A stretch of 64,000 nucleotides of DNA from Pseudoalteromonas atlantica (GTDB lineage: Bacteria; Pseudomonadota; Gammaproteobacteria; Enterobacterales; Alteromonadaceae): NCBI GenBank assembly GCA_007988745.1, contig BJUT01000002.1, positions 101,374-165,373 of the forward strand. The letters are read 5' to 3'. This document shows positions 48,685 to 59,700 of the stretch, one piece after another; position 1 is the first letter of the stretch, and the number at the start of each line of letters is the position of its first letter. A program made the translations under genes and the position numbers. The notes below the pieces were generated by a model. That model made no database searches. It had not been told where the DNA came from and saw only the letters and a list, made by a program, of their open reading frames with translations.

Positions 48685-48892
48685 ATACCAATTTGCTTAA
48701 TTAAATGATCAATTTGGGGATGGAAAAACGTGTTGATAGCTAGGCAAAAAATTCGCTATTTAGTTGTTCTCGGCAATTGCGCCTGCACTGCTCTACCTTG
48801 TGCATCCATGCAGTCGTAAATGAGCATTTTTTAACGCTGGTAGCGGCACGTTTAGCCCAAAAAAATGATTAAATATTATTGCGAATTGGTAT
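48685..48892. repeat. MITE-like repeat element, full copy
   Basis: This 208-base non-coding element has imperfect terminal inverted repeats: TACCAATTTGCTTAATTAAA at the left, and TACCAATTCGCAATAAT as the complement of the right end. A second copy, inverted and lacking an internal segment of about 47 bases, starts at 63898. It has no transposase gene. It lies between two convergent genes, after a 57-base unremarkable stretch. Confidence 0.75.
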
Positions 48893-49020
48893 AGGTTTAT
48901 AACTACAGGTTACCTTTTTATTGCTAGATATAGGCCTTAGTGCTACATTTACGGCATAATTTTTGTTTAAAAATAATCAAAAATAAAAAGAATTTCTACT
49001 TGTAGAAATAACCCGTGTGT

Positions 49021-49047
49021 AAATGCCACCGCAAGGTGGCATTTTTT
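49021..49047. terminator. Bidirectional terminator between convergent genes
   Basis: The arms AAATGCCACC and GGTGGCATTT pair perfectly around GCAA, with T6 on the plus side. It can end both the dehydrogenase transcript and, less strongly, the minus-strand HD-GYP transcript. The stretch 48893-49020 is AT-rich, with nothing else recognised. Confidence 0.8.
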
Positions 49048-49071
49048 ATAGCTTGAGTAAGTTAAGCTGGC

Positions 49072-50733
49072 TTATTTTATAGGTGAATAGCCCGGTAGGG
49101 TGGTTAAATCAACAAAGTCTAATTGCTCTGCAATTGCGTACTCATTTATGTAGTGCTTATACACTTCACTCTCTACAAATACCGCGAATATATCGGCGTC
49201 TAAATGGTTGTTCTCTACCATTTTTCCTAAAATAGCTAAACACTCACTGACAGGCTTTGCTTTTTTATAAGGCCTATCTACTGCTGATAAGGCTTCAAAA
49301 ATGTCTGCAATGGCCATTAGCCTTGCCGGAATCGACATTTGCTCTTTAGTTAATCCTTGCGGGTAGCCTGTACCATCTAGTTTTTCGTGGTGGCCCAATG
49401 CATATTCAGACACATTACTTAAATGTTTAGGGAATGGCAGTGTGTCTAAAATATTTTTAGTCACATCCATATGGCGCTTCATAACGTCGCGCTCGCCGAG
49501 CGTTAGTGTGCCCCTGCGTATTTGTAAATTCTCTACTTCATCTGCGTTTAGTAACGGGGTATCTTTGCCGTTTATAGTTAAATGATAGTGAGATGCTATG
49601 CGGTCAATATTCGCAACATCTTCATCTGATAAAAACTCGCCACCCACATTAACTCTTTGCAAAAACGCGCGATCTAAAGAAAGTTGTTTTAATTCGGTAT
49701 CGAGTAAGCGCTCAAATTGTAAAACCTCAATTGGCCTATTGAGCTTCATTGCAGAGATAATTTGTTTTTGATAGCTTATTTCTAAATCACGTTTAATAAC
49801 TTCAAATTTAGCTTCAATGTGTTCAATACGATCAAAAATAGTTTCTAACTTGGTCGACTTTTCCATGATGTGATCGGGGGTCGCTATTTTGCCGCAATCA
49901 TGAAGCCAGCCTGCTATATCTAGCTCATGGCGGTCTGCATCACTCATTAAAAAGTTAGCCAAGGGACCACGGTCAATTTTATGCACAGCATCAGCAAGCA
50001 TTAAAGTAAGCGCAGGAACTCGCTTACAGTGTCCGCCGGTATGAGGGGACTTTTCGTCGATGGCCATAGCAATGGTTTCTACAAATTTAGAAAATAGCTC
50101 TTCCATTCCCTTAATAAGGGTAGAGTTTGTCAGTGATATAGCGCCTAACGATGCAAATGATCGTATCAATGTGACAAGTTCGTCACTATAAGTGATGATA
50201 TTGTCGTGTTGATCTTTTACGTTGATCAGTTGGATCACACCAATAATATCATCGGTATGATCTTTTAGCGGAATCGTTAACATAGATTTAGTACGATATC
50301 CCGTACGCGCATCCATATTACGCGCAGCGCTCATATCAAAGGGCAGGGCCGCGTAGACATCCGGAATATTAATAATCTCACCAGAGTTAACCGCATGAGC
50401 GACAATAGCTGTTTCGTTTTCTTTTCCATCTATAAACAAATCTATATTAGGAAAGTCAACGGGCTTCCCTGAAGCTCCCCCTAAATAGAGGTCTAAAGAT
50501 TTATTAATAACCGTTTCAAACTTTAGCTGCTTGTCATCTGTAATAGAGTAAATAGTCCCTGCGTCAGAGTTAGAAATAGACATAACAACTTGTAGAATTT
50601 CTTCAAGAAGTTTACTCGCATCCTTTTCTGTTGTTAGCCTAATACTAATATCAATAAAGTGATGAAGATTTGTTCTATCTTTAATGTACTCAGACATATT
50701 ATTACTACTTTGTTTTGTGAATAAAGGCGCCAT
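49072..50733 (-). CDS. GAF/HD-GYP cyclic-di-GMP phosphodiesterase
   Basis: This 553-residue protein has a GAF sensor domain (about 25-190) and an HD-GYP domain (about 205-535). The HD part shows HTGGHCKRVPAL, the metal motif HDCGK (about 276), and the GYP motif HHEKLDGTGYP (about 446), all intact, so it should hydrolyse c-di-GMP to GMP. An insertion of about 70 residues lies between the HD motif and the second half. The start at 50733 has AGGA five bases upstream; ATG 50697 is a later option. It overlaps the upstream cyclase by 29 bases and ends the six-gene cluster. Confidence 0.9.
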   Translation of the reverse strand: MAPLFTKQSSNNMSEYIKDRTNLHHFIDISIRLTTEKDASKLLEEILQVVMSISNSDAGTIYSITDDKQLKFETVINKSLDLYLGGASGKPVDFPNIDLFIDGKENETAIVAHAVNSGEIINIPDVYAALPFDMSAARNMDARTGYRTKSMLTIPLKDHTDDIIGVIQLINVKDQHDNIITYSDELVTLIRSFASLGAISLTNSTLIKGMEELFSKFVETIAMAIDEKSPHTGGHCKRVPALTLMLADAVHKIDRGPLANFLMSDADRHELDIAGWLHDCGKIATPDHIMEKSTKLETIFDRIEHIEAKFEVIKRDLEISYQKQIISAMKLNRPIEVLQFERLLDTELKQLSLDRAFLQRVNVGGEFLSDEDVANIDRIASHYHLTINGKDTPLLNADEVENLQIRRGTLTLGERDVMKRHMDVTKNILDTLPFPKHLSNVSEYALGHHEKLDGTGYPQGLTKEQMSIPARLMAIADIFEALSAVDRPYKKAKPVSECLAILGKMVENNHLDADIFAVFVESEVYKHYINEYAIAEQLDFVDLTTLPGYSPIK

Positions 50734-52777
50734 TCCAATCCTGTGCTAAAGTTTGCAAATCGGTATTTTTAATTCGGTTAATAAAAATGTGGTAAACGTG
50801 ATCACTCAATAAGGCAGTTTCACTTAGCTCTTCAAATAACGATAGAGCCAGTTGCCAATTTTTATTATTGTAATGCTGCATAGCAGTGAACGACTTTTTA
50901 ATTTCAAATAGCTGGCTTTCGCTTATATCAGCTATAAAGTTGACAGGCTCATATAGCTCAGTTGCATTTACTTTACCCACTACCTGTACTTTATCAATTA
51001 AGCGAAATGCAATATGTGGACAAGCAAGCATTGTCTCTTCTGTAACCAGAATAGCTACCCCGTAAAATTTGGTCAAGCTTTCTACTCTTGAGCCTAAATT
51101 AACTGCATCTCCAAGTACTGTATAGGCTTTTCTGTACACCGAGCCCATATCGCCAACATTCATTTCGCCAGTGCTTATACCCACACCAATGCTAATGGGA
51201 GGAAGCTGTTGCTCAGCAAATGCTTTATTAAGGCTTGTAAGGCCTGCTACCATGGCCATTGCTGCTTCAACACCGTGTTTTGCGTGGTCGCTATCTTCAA
51301 GTGGGGCATTCCAAAAGGCCATAATCATATCGCCTACGTATTTGTCTATTGTGCCGCTGTGATCAAAAATAACTTTTGTAGTCGCCGATAAGTACTGATT
51401 TAAATAATCACTTAATTGATTTGCGCTCATTCCTTCCGACAGCGCAGTAAAACTTCTTATATCAGCAAATAATACGGTCATATTTCGTTTTATACTTTGC
51501 TGAGTAAGCTGTTTACGTTGGCGAATTAACTGCTCAATATGATCAGGCGGTACATACTGATTAAACATCGATTTAATTTTTCGGCTGTGCTTCATTTCTG
51601 CTATAGAGCCAATAAAAACAAAGTAGGCTGCTAATAGGGAAATAAGTAACAGCGGCATAAATAGCGGCAGACTAATTTTTTGTACTGACCATAAATAAAA
51701 ATTAAGCAATATAACCAGCCCGGCCATACTCACTGAAAGCGTGACAATAAAGCGGGCGCTTTTACGAAAACTTAAAAACGATAAGCAACAGCCCACAAAG
51801 GTAATTATTAATAATGTTGCCCCTAAAGCCCATGTGGGTTGAGAAGGTAAAATTTCTGGATGGAGTAGCCCTTCAAAAATATTGGCATGCACTTCTACCC
51901 CTGGGTATTGTAAACCCACTGGTGTTGCTCTTAAATCAGCTAAACCAATTGCGGATGTACCAATAAATGCTACGCTGCCTTCTAATTGCTGCTCGGCAAC
52001 TTTTTTGGTCAATACATCTGTGGCAGAGTAATATTGAAAACTTTTAGCACGGCCTTTATACGGGATATAAATTTGGCCGTACTCATCTGTTTGAATCCAA
52101 TGCTCATGAAATTTAACCCCTTCAAAAAAAGTCAGGTCGCCTTGGGCACTCGCGCGTGTTTCAATACTGTTCGCTAAGGTATATAAACGTGCTGCCTCAA
52201 GTGCTAAAGAAGGGTAGAGCTTATCACCGACTCTATTAACCAGTGCCGCTTTACGGATAAATCCGTCGTTTTCGCTGTGAGCATTGATAAATCCGTTGCC
52301 CGTAGCACTATTTTGCAGCATAGGTATATTAACAGTAGCGCCTAAAAACTGGGTTACTTGGGAGTTACTTTGCTCGCTCTTAGGCCATAGTACGCTTGTT
52401 TCTGGCAACGGGTTACGCTGTTTGTAGGTATCGTTGTTTAATAAAAAACCCAATACGGTATCGTTACTATTGAGTGCTTTAGCAAAGGTGGTATCAGCAT
52501 CTACCTGATGTTTAATATCATTTAACGCTACTTTGTATGCACTTAATAAATCAGGGGCTCTAGATTGAATTTGGTTAACAGGGTTTGTTTCCGGTTCAGA
52601 AAAAAATATATCAAATGCAATAACTACAACACCGGCCTCTGTGAGTTTATTTACCAGGTCAGCCATTTTTGCCCGGCTCCACGGGAAACGCCCTTGCTGT
52701 TGCATCGTTTTTTCATCTATGTCGATAATAACAACGGTTTCGTCGAGCTGACGGGGAGTATCGGGTAAAGTTAGCAA
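50705..52777 (-). CDS. CHASE2-domain membrane class III adenylate/guanylate cyclase
   Basis: The coordinates run from the first canonical start, a TTG. The same frame stays open to 52937 and encodes a membrane helix (IFVGLAITLLIAAVELF), so the real protein probably starts at an ATT (52927) or ATA (52933), after AAGGA. A periplasmic CHASE2 sensor (about 1-310), three transmembrane helices (about 315-395) and a class III cyclase domain (about 430-615) follow. Both metal aspartates are present, in LFADIRSF and KYVGDMIMAFW. Substrate choice (ATP or GTP) cannot be read safely. The C-terminal 60 residues are helical. Confidence 0.88.
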   Translation of the reverse strand: MLTLPDTPRQLDETVVIIDIDEKTMQQQGRFPWSRAKMADLVNKLTEAGVVVIAFDIFFSEPETNPVNQIQSRAPDLLSAYKVALNDIKHQVDADTTFAKALNSNDTVLGFLLNNDTYKQRNPLPETSVLWPKSEQSNSQVTQFLGATVNIPMLQNSATGNGFINAHSENDGFIRKAALVNRVGDKLYPSLALEAARLYTLANSIETRASAQGDLTFFEGVKFHEHWIQTDEYGQIYIPYKGRAKSFQYYSATDVLTKKVAEQQLEGSVAFIGTSAIGLADLRATPVGLQYPGVEVHANIFEGLLHPEILPSQPTWALGATLLIITFVGCCLSFLSFRKSARFIVTLSVSMAGLVILLNFYLWSVQKISLPLFMPLLLISLLAAYFVFIGSIAEMKHSRKIKSMFNQYVPPDHIEQLIRQRKQLTQQSIKRNMTVLFADIRSFTALSEGMSANQLSDYLNQYLSATTKVIFDHSGTIDKYVGDMIMAFWNAPLEDSDHAKHGVEAAMAMVAGLTSLNKAFAEQQLPPISIGVGISTGEMNVGDMGSVYRKAYTVLGDAVNLGSRVESLTKFYGVAILVTEETMLACPHIAFRLIDKVQVVGKVNATELYEPVNFIADISESQLFEIKKSFTAMQHYNNKNWQLALSLFEELSETALLSDHVYHIFINRIKNTDLQTLAQDWNGAFIHKTK

Positions 52778-52932
52778 TAGCCTAGAGTCGTAAATAATAC
52801 CTTCGACCCTATTGAGCAGCTTGGCTAATGCGCCACTAGAGAATAATTCTACAGCAGCTATAAGCAGCGTAATGGCTAAGCCTACAAATATGTGGCGATA
52901 AATTTTAGGAATATAAACGCGAGAAATAACTA

Positions 52933-53781
52933 TTAATCCTTACTTGGCGTAAACTCAAACGTTCGGCCTTCTCTGGCACATTCAATATTAATATGCTCGC
53001 CATAATTTGCCTGTAAATGTGTTTCTATTGCGAGTAGCTCGTCATCGGCTCTTGTTGGGTCGTGGCTTATAATCGCTAAATTTTTAATACACGATTGCAT
53101 TGCTAATTCAGCTACTTGCTTAAATGTACTATGCCCCCAACCGTGCTTAAGCGTGAGCTCTTCGGTAGTAAATTGTGCATCATGAATTAATAAGTCAGCA
53201 TCTTTAATAAAATCAGCCCACTGGGTAACTGTGGTTTTAACAACACCGGGTGGGGCCAATTCGTTATCTGTTATATAAGCAATTTTTTTGCCTTCAGCAT
53301 GCACACAATACGCTGTACCACCGCCTGGGTGATTTAACGGCGCGGTAAATACGTTAAAACTATTTAGAGTAAAGTTTTTTTGAGTAGCAAGCTGAGTGTT
53401 TAATGTAATGTTTGCAGGTAAGTGTTGGTAGCTAACCGGAAAAAAAGAGCCAGACATTTGCATTAAAATCGCATTTTTAGTTTGCTCGTCTTCAACATCA
53501 CCTACAACAATGGTTATATCACGATCGGCTTGGTAAATAGGCTTAAAAAAAGGAAAGCCTTGAATATGATCCCAATGATTATGCGTTAATAAAATTGCAA
53601 TGGGGGTCGTGTGCTCTATGAGCTTGTCACCTAACTGTGCAATGCCCGTTCCTGAGTCGAGAATCAGGCTTTTGCCATTTGTTTGCTCAACATACACACA
53701 TGAGGTGTTACCACCAAATAGGTGCGTATGCTCACCCGGAGATGGCATTGAGCCTCTTACGCCATAAAATTTAACTTTCAT
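52933..53781 (-). CDS. Metallo-beta-lactamase-fold hydrolase
   Basis: This 282-residue protein begins KFYGVRGSMPSPG, as in RNase Z/PhnP-like and class II cyclic-nucleotide phosphodiesterase relatives. It carries the metal motif THNHWDHIQG (His67, His69, Asp71, His72) with later ligands near LNHPGGG (about 150), TDNE (about 171) and ISHDPT (about 244). It has no signal peptide and so is cytosolic. Next to a nucleotide cyclase it could hydrolyse the cyclic product, which is inference; PhnP-type cyclic phosphate or phosphodiester activity is equally possible. Its stop overlaps the probable upstream start of the cyclase. Confidence 0.8.
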   Translation of the reverse strand: MKVKFYGVRGSMPSPGEHTHLFGGNTSCVYVEQTNGKSLILDSGTGIAQLGDKLIEHTTPIAILLTHNHWDHIQGFPFFKPIYQADRDITIVVGDVEDEQTKNAILMQMSGSFFPVSYQHLPANITLNTQLATQKNFTLNSFNVFTAPLNHPGGGTAYCVHAEGKKIAYITDNELAPPGVVKTTVTQWADFIKDADLLIHDAQFTTEELTLKHGWGHSTFKQVAELAMQSCIKNLAIISHDPTRADDELLAIETHLQANYGEHINIECAREGRTFEFTPSKD

Positions 53782-53784
53782 AAT

Positions 53785-56700
53785 TTAGGGCTTAACTCCA
53801 TCAGGGTAAAAGTTAAACTTAGATAGACTGACATTATTAGAGGCATTATCAAAGCATGTACTGCTAAGTACCACTTGGGTATCTGTTTGTAAAAGCATTG
53901 ATGTAAACTGATGTGTGCCATCGCATTGATTAGCCTGATAATAACCAAGCGTATTTTCTCCAAATAAGGTGTCGATAGTGCCATTAGCTAATATACGGCC
54001 AATCACCCCTTTAGAATCACTCATGCCTGATAAAATTATACTACCTGTAGTATCAATCGCCGCATCGGTAACTTTAGTATCAGAACTTGGTGCTAATTGA
54101 TATTGCCCCACACCACTAGTGGCAAAGCTTGTATCTTCGCTACCATCTGGTTGTAACTTGATGATCACCGCTTGGTTTGGCGTAGTGCCTTCATTAGCAA
54201 CTAAATAGAGATTTGCCGCGCTATCGGCGAGTATTTTTGCTGCTCTATTACTAATATCTGTCGAAGAGCGGCTATCTGTATAGCTAAATAGCGCGTTAGC
54301 ATCATCGTCTATTTTCAACATTATTAATTGCGAGTCACTGCCAGATACTTGCTTGCCTGCAATATATATATCTTTATTTGCATCTATATAGAGTGTTTCA
54401 AAAAACTCATTTGCGCTGCCGTAATAAGCACCGCTTGTACCAAAGCTATTTTCTAAATTACCATCGCTTTTTAACATCGTTGCAAACGACCTTTTTACGC
54501 TTAAAGCATTAGTCGAAGATCCTACAGCAACAATATAGCCGCTGCTATCTACTGCAACATCTGCAAAGTTAATATTGATATTTAATATATCTACAGTGGT
54601 ATAAATACCTTCGCTGGCAAAGCTTTCATCTAGGTAACCGTCTTGGTCTACTTTTGCTATAAAGCCTTCTTCGTTTAAACCGTTTATGAGTGTACCCGCA
54701 ATAATGATGCTGCCATCGCTAAGCTCTTTTAAAGTAATGGTTTTAAACGCAACATCAATATTTAAGGCTTTACTACCATCAAGGCTAAAGCTGGTATCAA
54801 TAATGCCTGCACTGGTATAGCGAGTGAGCACTAGCTTATTATTAGTATTAAGTTGTGCAATAGAGGCACTTAAAAACTTATTGGCTTGCACGCCGTTTTG
54901 TAGCTGCAATACATTCATCGATAAGTCGTCTGAGCTAACACTTAAGTCATTTATACTTGTATAGCCATTTATTGCAAAGTCGGTGTTTAAATTTACATCA
55001 CTCGTTATTGACGTTACAAAAGGCTCATTAGATGAATCGTTAAATTTGCCTGATAACCACAGAGTGTCATTTACATCAATAGTTGATGCATTAGCAGATT
55101 GATGACTGATAACGTTAGAGACGATGTTTATGCCTGCATTGCCGTAGCTAGTGTCAAGCGCGCCATCAGATATAGATACTCGCGCCGAAAATAGTTGCTC
55201 GTTTTGGGTATCACCAGAGGCTTCCACACCAGTAGTACCTGAGAGAATTAGTTGATTACTCATAGGGGCGTATTGCACCCCCGTTATTTGTGCGCCGCCA
55301 TTAGCAGAACCAGAGTTTCCATCAATATTATAAATTGTAATTTCTTCTTCAATATCATCATCGTCAATATCGCCTAAGTGGTCGACTGAAATCAAAACGG
55401 CTTCTTTTTCACCTGATGGACGAGTAATATAACCTCCTAAATAAGCAGTAAAATTAATCGCGTCTATGCCACCAATAGCAAATAGCTCATCGTCCCCTTC
55501 TTCATCCGATAAATCTAATATAAGCGCTTCGCCAGAGTTAAAACTTCCTCGATTGTTGCCATCCGGAATAAGGTATCTGATAGTTGCATCTAAATCACCT
55601 TCTTCACCTATGGCGCTGCCCACTACAAGTAAATCAGAGTTACCAAAGTTTTTAATAGCGTGTGATTCATCATCCAGGTTCTGGCCACTTACATCCACTA
55701 TACCTGGGCTGCCTGATTCATAAGCGAGGGACGATACATCAAATTTAAGAAATAAACTGTCTTTGTCTGAGCCACTTACCGAGTAGCCAACGCCTTGTAT
55801 TTTATTATCGGTGAACTCAAGGTCGTTTATTACAGATTCACTAGCCAGTGTTGTACATTTAGTACCGCTGTTAGCGTCACCAGAGTTAGTACTTATAATG
55901 CCTGTAGCACTCATTTTTAATAAACATGCTTCAGTTTCTGAGCCATTAAAGCTTGAATAACCTATAAACAGCTCACCATTACCAGAGATGATAGCAGTGC
56001 CTTTTTCATCTTCACCTAGGTCAATTGTTATAAAGCCATTGCCATTAAATGCTGTGTTTACATTGCCGGCATTTGTATATGAAGCAACAATAATATCTGC
56101 GTCTGAGTTGTTATTGTATCCAACAAAATAAAGGTTAGTGTTAAGCTCAATACTGTCGTTAAATTCACCGTCAGAAAAAACACGCGTAAGGTCTATTTGC
56201 CCACTAATTGGCCGCCCAAATGTATCATCTTCCACTGGAATTAGCGGGTCGTCTTCGCGAATAATGTTTACAGTAACGGTTATTGTCGTGGTTTCATTTG
56301 GAGAACCATCATCAGTAATATTAATATCTATAGTATGTTGCGTAGCCGTTTCATAATTGAAAGGGCTTGTACCATTTGCGCTTAATTGCCCGCTAATGCT
56401 ATCGATACTAAATAGCGTTGTTTCGCCGCCGCTTAGGCTAAAAGTGAGGATGTTATTTTCAATATCAGACGCTGTTACAGTACCAATTGTTTCTCCATCT
56501 GTGGCATTTTCACCAATAGCAAAGGTTTGGTTTACTGCCGTTGGAGCATCGTTAATTGGTACAATTGTAATGGTTAAATTACCTTGCACCTCATCAGTAC
56601 CATCACTTAATGTGTAGGTGATTGTTGCTGTGCTTTCGTTGTTTAAGGCGGGGGTATATTTAATCTCATTATTTTCAAGGCTCGCTGTACCAATATCCGC

Positions 56701-59700
56701 TGTAACAGCTGTTATAGCTAGGGTATCGGTTGCATCTGCATCGGTGTCGTTGCTTATAACGTCAATGGTTGTTTCGGGAGCATCTTCATCGATTGTTGCT
56801 GTATCAGGTTGCGCTACAGGCGCATCATTTACCGGGGTTACATTAATGGTTAGTGTTCCCGCAGCAGTGTCTGTACCATCGCTTAGGATATAATTTACGA
56901 TTACTTGGCCATTAAAGTCGGCTTCTGGCGTGTAAACAACGTTAGCACCAGAGCTAGAAATAGCGCCAACATCAGCATTTACAGAAGTAATAGAAAGAGT
57001 ATCGTTTTCTATATCAGTATCGTTGCTCAGCACATTTATATTTGTTGCTGCGGCATCTTCTAAAATAGTGGCAGTATCAGGGTTTGCTACAGGGACATCG
57101 TTCACAGGTGTAATTGTTACTGTAAGCGTACCTGTAGCACTTTGCGTACCGTCACTAATAGTGTAGGTAACGCGGGCAGTGCCATTATCGTTTGCTTCAG
57201 GTGTATATTGAATTTGATTATTAGCAATAGAGACATTACCAACATCACTTACTACTGAACTAATTGTTAAGTTATCGCCATCTAAATCAGTATCATTACT
57301 TAGTACATTTATTAAAGTTGCCTGTGCATCCTCAGCAATTGTAATATTATCGGAATTTGCCACGGGTGCATTGTTAGTCGGAGATATAGTTATTTGTAAA
57401 TTGGCGCTGGCACTCGCTCCATTACCATCTGATACTGTATAAGAGACAATGGCAACTCCATTACTGTGAGGGGGGGGGCTATACTGAATTTTATTATCAA
57501 CAATACTGGCTGAGCCAAATTCGGTGCCAACACCTGTTATAGTTAAATTATCACTGTCTATATCTGTATCGTTGGCAAGCACATCAACTAAAATTGGCGA
57601 TCCATCTTCTTGCATTGCGGCGCTATCAGCCACCGCAATGGGGGCATCGTTAACCGGTATAATAATGAGGGTGGCTATTGCGCTACTTTGAGCTGGCGTG
57701 CCATCTGCAATGCCATCAGAAATCGTATAGTTTAGGGTTACTTCACCAAAGTAATTGGGCTCAGGTGTATACTCAATTCTATTGTTTACAATGCGTGCGC
57801 TGCCGATTGTATTTGTAACATTAGTAAGGGTAAGTGTATCGCCGTTGGCATCGGTATCGTTTTCTAATACGTTTAACAAAGTAGCAGGGCTGTCTTCTAA
57901 TAACGTATATTCATCGTCATTAGCTTCAGCAGGGGAGTTAGACCCTGTTTTACTTAATACAACTTGTGCTGTGGATGTTAGCCCTTGTTCATTTGAAACT
58001 GAATAAGTAAAACTATCAACATCTAATGCATCTGAATCGGGTTGATAGGAAAATGACCCATCAACGTTAAGTGCCAAAGTACCGCTTTGTACGTTAACTA
58101 CGGGAGTGGTGTTAACGGTGAGATTACCTGGCTCTATGTTTACATCGTTTTTAAGTAAGCCATTTTCAGCTGAAATAACCAGTGTTTGATTATATTGAAA
58201 TTGGTATTCATCATTTTGAGCATTAGGGGTATCAGGCATGCTATTTATTGTGAGTGTTGCCGTTGCAGTGGCCGTGGCACCAAAAGTGTCGATTACTTGG
58301 TATTGAAATTCATCGATACCGTAGTAGTTAGCATCAGGAATATATGAAAAACTACCATCGGTAGCTAATTGCAATTGCCCATGGGCAGGTGAAACAATAT
58401 AAGTATCATCAATGATGAAAGTATCATTATTAGGGTCTGTGTCGTTAGCAAGTAAACCCTGGCTAGCATCAACTACAAGTGTGGTATCTTCATCTACACT
58501 ATAGCTATCGTTTGCAGCAGTAGGCGGGCTATTTTGATCCAGTGCATTAATTGTAACACTTGCAATAGCCTCAGCACCTTGAGTATCAAAAATACGGTAC
58601 TGAAAACTATCAGTGCCTTGCATATTTGCACTACCTACATATTCAAAGCTGCCATCAGCAACAAGTGTGAGAGTACCTTTAATCGGTAGGCTAACAGGCG
58701 TTGTATCTAGAGTGAGCAGATCTTGGTCTATATCGCTGTCGTTATTTAATAAGCCGGGGGCGCCAACTAATAACGTTCCGTCAGCACTTATGTTGTATGT
58801 GTTACTAAGGGCTATGGGGGCATCGTTTACAGCATTAATCGTAATTTCTACAATGCCGGTATCTGTCATCCCAAGCTCATTAATTACTTGGTAACTAAAT
58901 GCATCAATGCCGTTAAAGTTAGCTCGCGGGGTATAAGTAAAATCACCGCTTTCGCTGAGTGAAATACTGCCATGCTGAGGGGTAACTAAAGGGGTTGTGT
59001 TTATATATAGCTCCCCTTGGTACTCATCAGTGTCGTTAGTTAAAACGTTGCCTTGCAAGGCTTGATCTTCATTAACTAAAAATTGATCGTTTACCGCTTT
59101 TGGCGCAAAGTTTAGCTCTCCTCCTTGCGGTGCTACGTTAATTAACTCAGCAAAGCCACTTTCACCACTGCCATCTACACCAGTTATTAAAACTTGATAG
59201 CTTTTATCAGCTAATAGGTTGTCTACACTAAAGCTAGAGCCAGATACACTTAAAAACTGCTGGCCATTTTCTAGCGTATTTATATTGCTGGTGGTAATGC
59301 CTGCTTCGGTTGCTAAGTAAATATTGTAGCGGTTTAAGTTTTCGTTTTCTTGCCACGCTAAATTAATCGTTTGTCCGTCTCGCTGTGCTGTTGTGCCTTC
59401 TATTTGGTAGGGTTGCCAATTAGCCGTCACTGCGTCTGCAAGTACCTGGTTGTTAAGGCTATCGGTGATCCATATCTCTAAGCGTAGATCACCAGGATCA
59501 ACGCCATAAAAGTAAGGGCTCAACCCTATAACCGACTGCTCAAAATCTGTTCCACATGCTTGTGTGCAAAGTGCTAGGCTTTTATTTACACTCGGCAGTA
59601 CTAAATTTACTGCGCTAATGCCATCGGGATCAGACACGCTAAGTAAAAAAGTGATATTGCCTTGTATCACTTCATTAGTTTGCGAAAGAGTTATTGTAGC

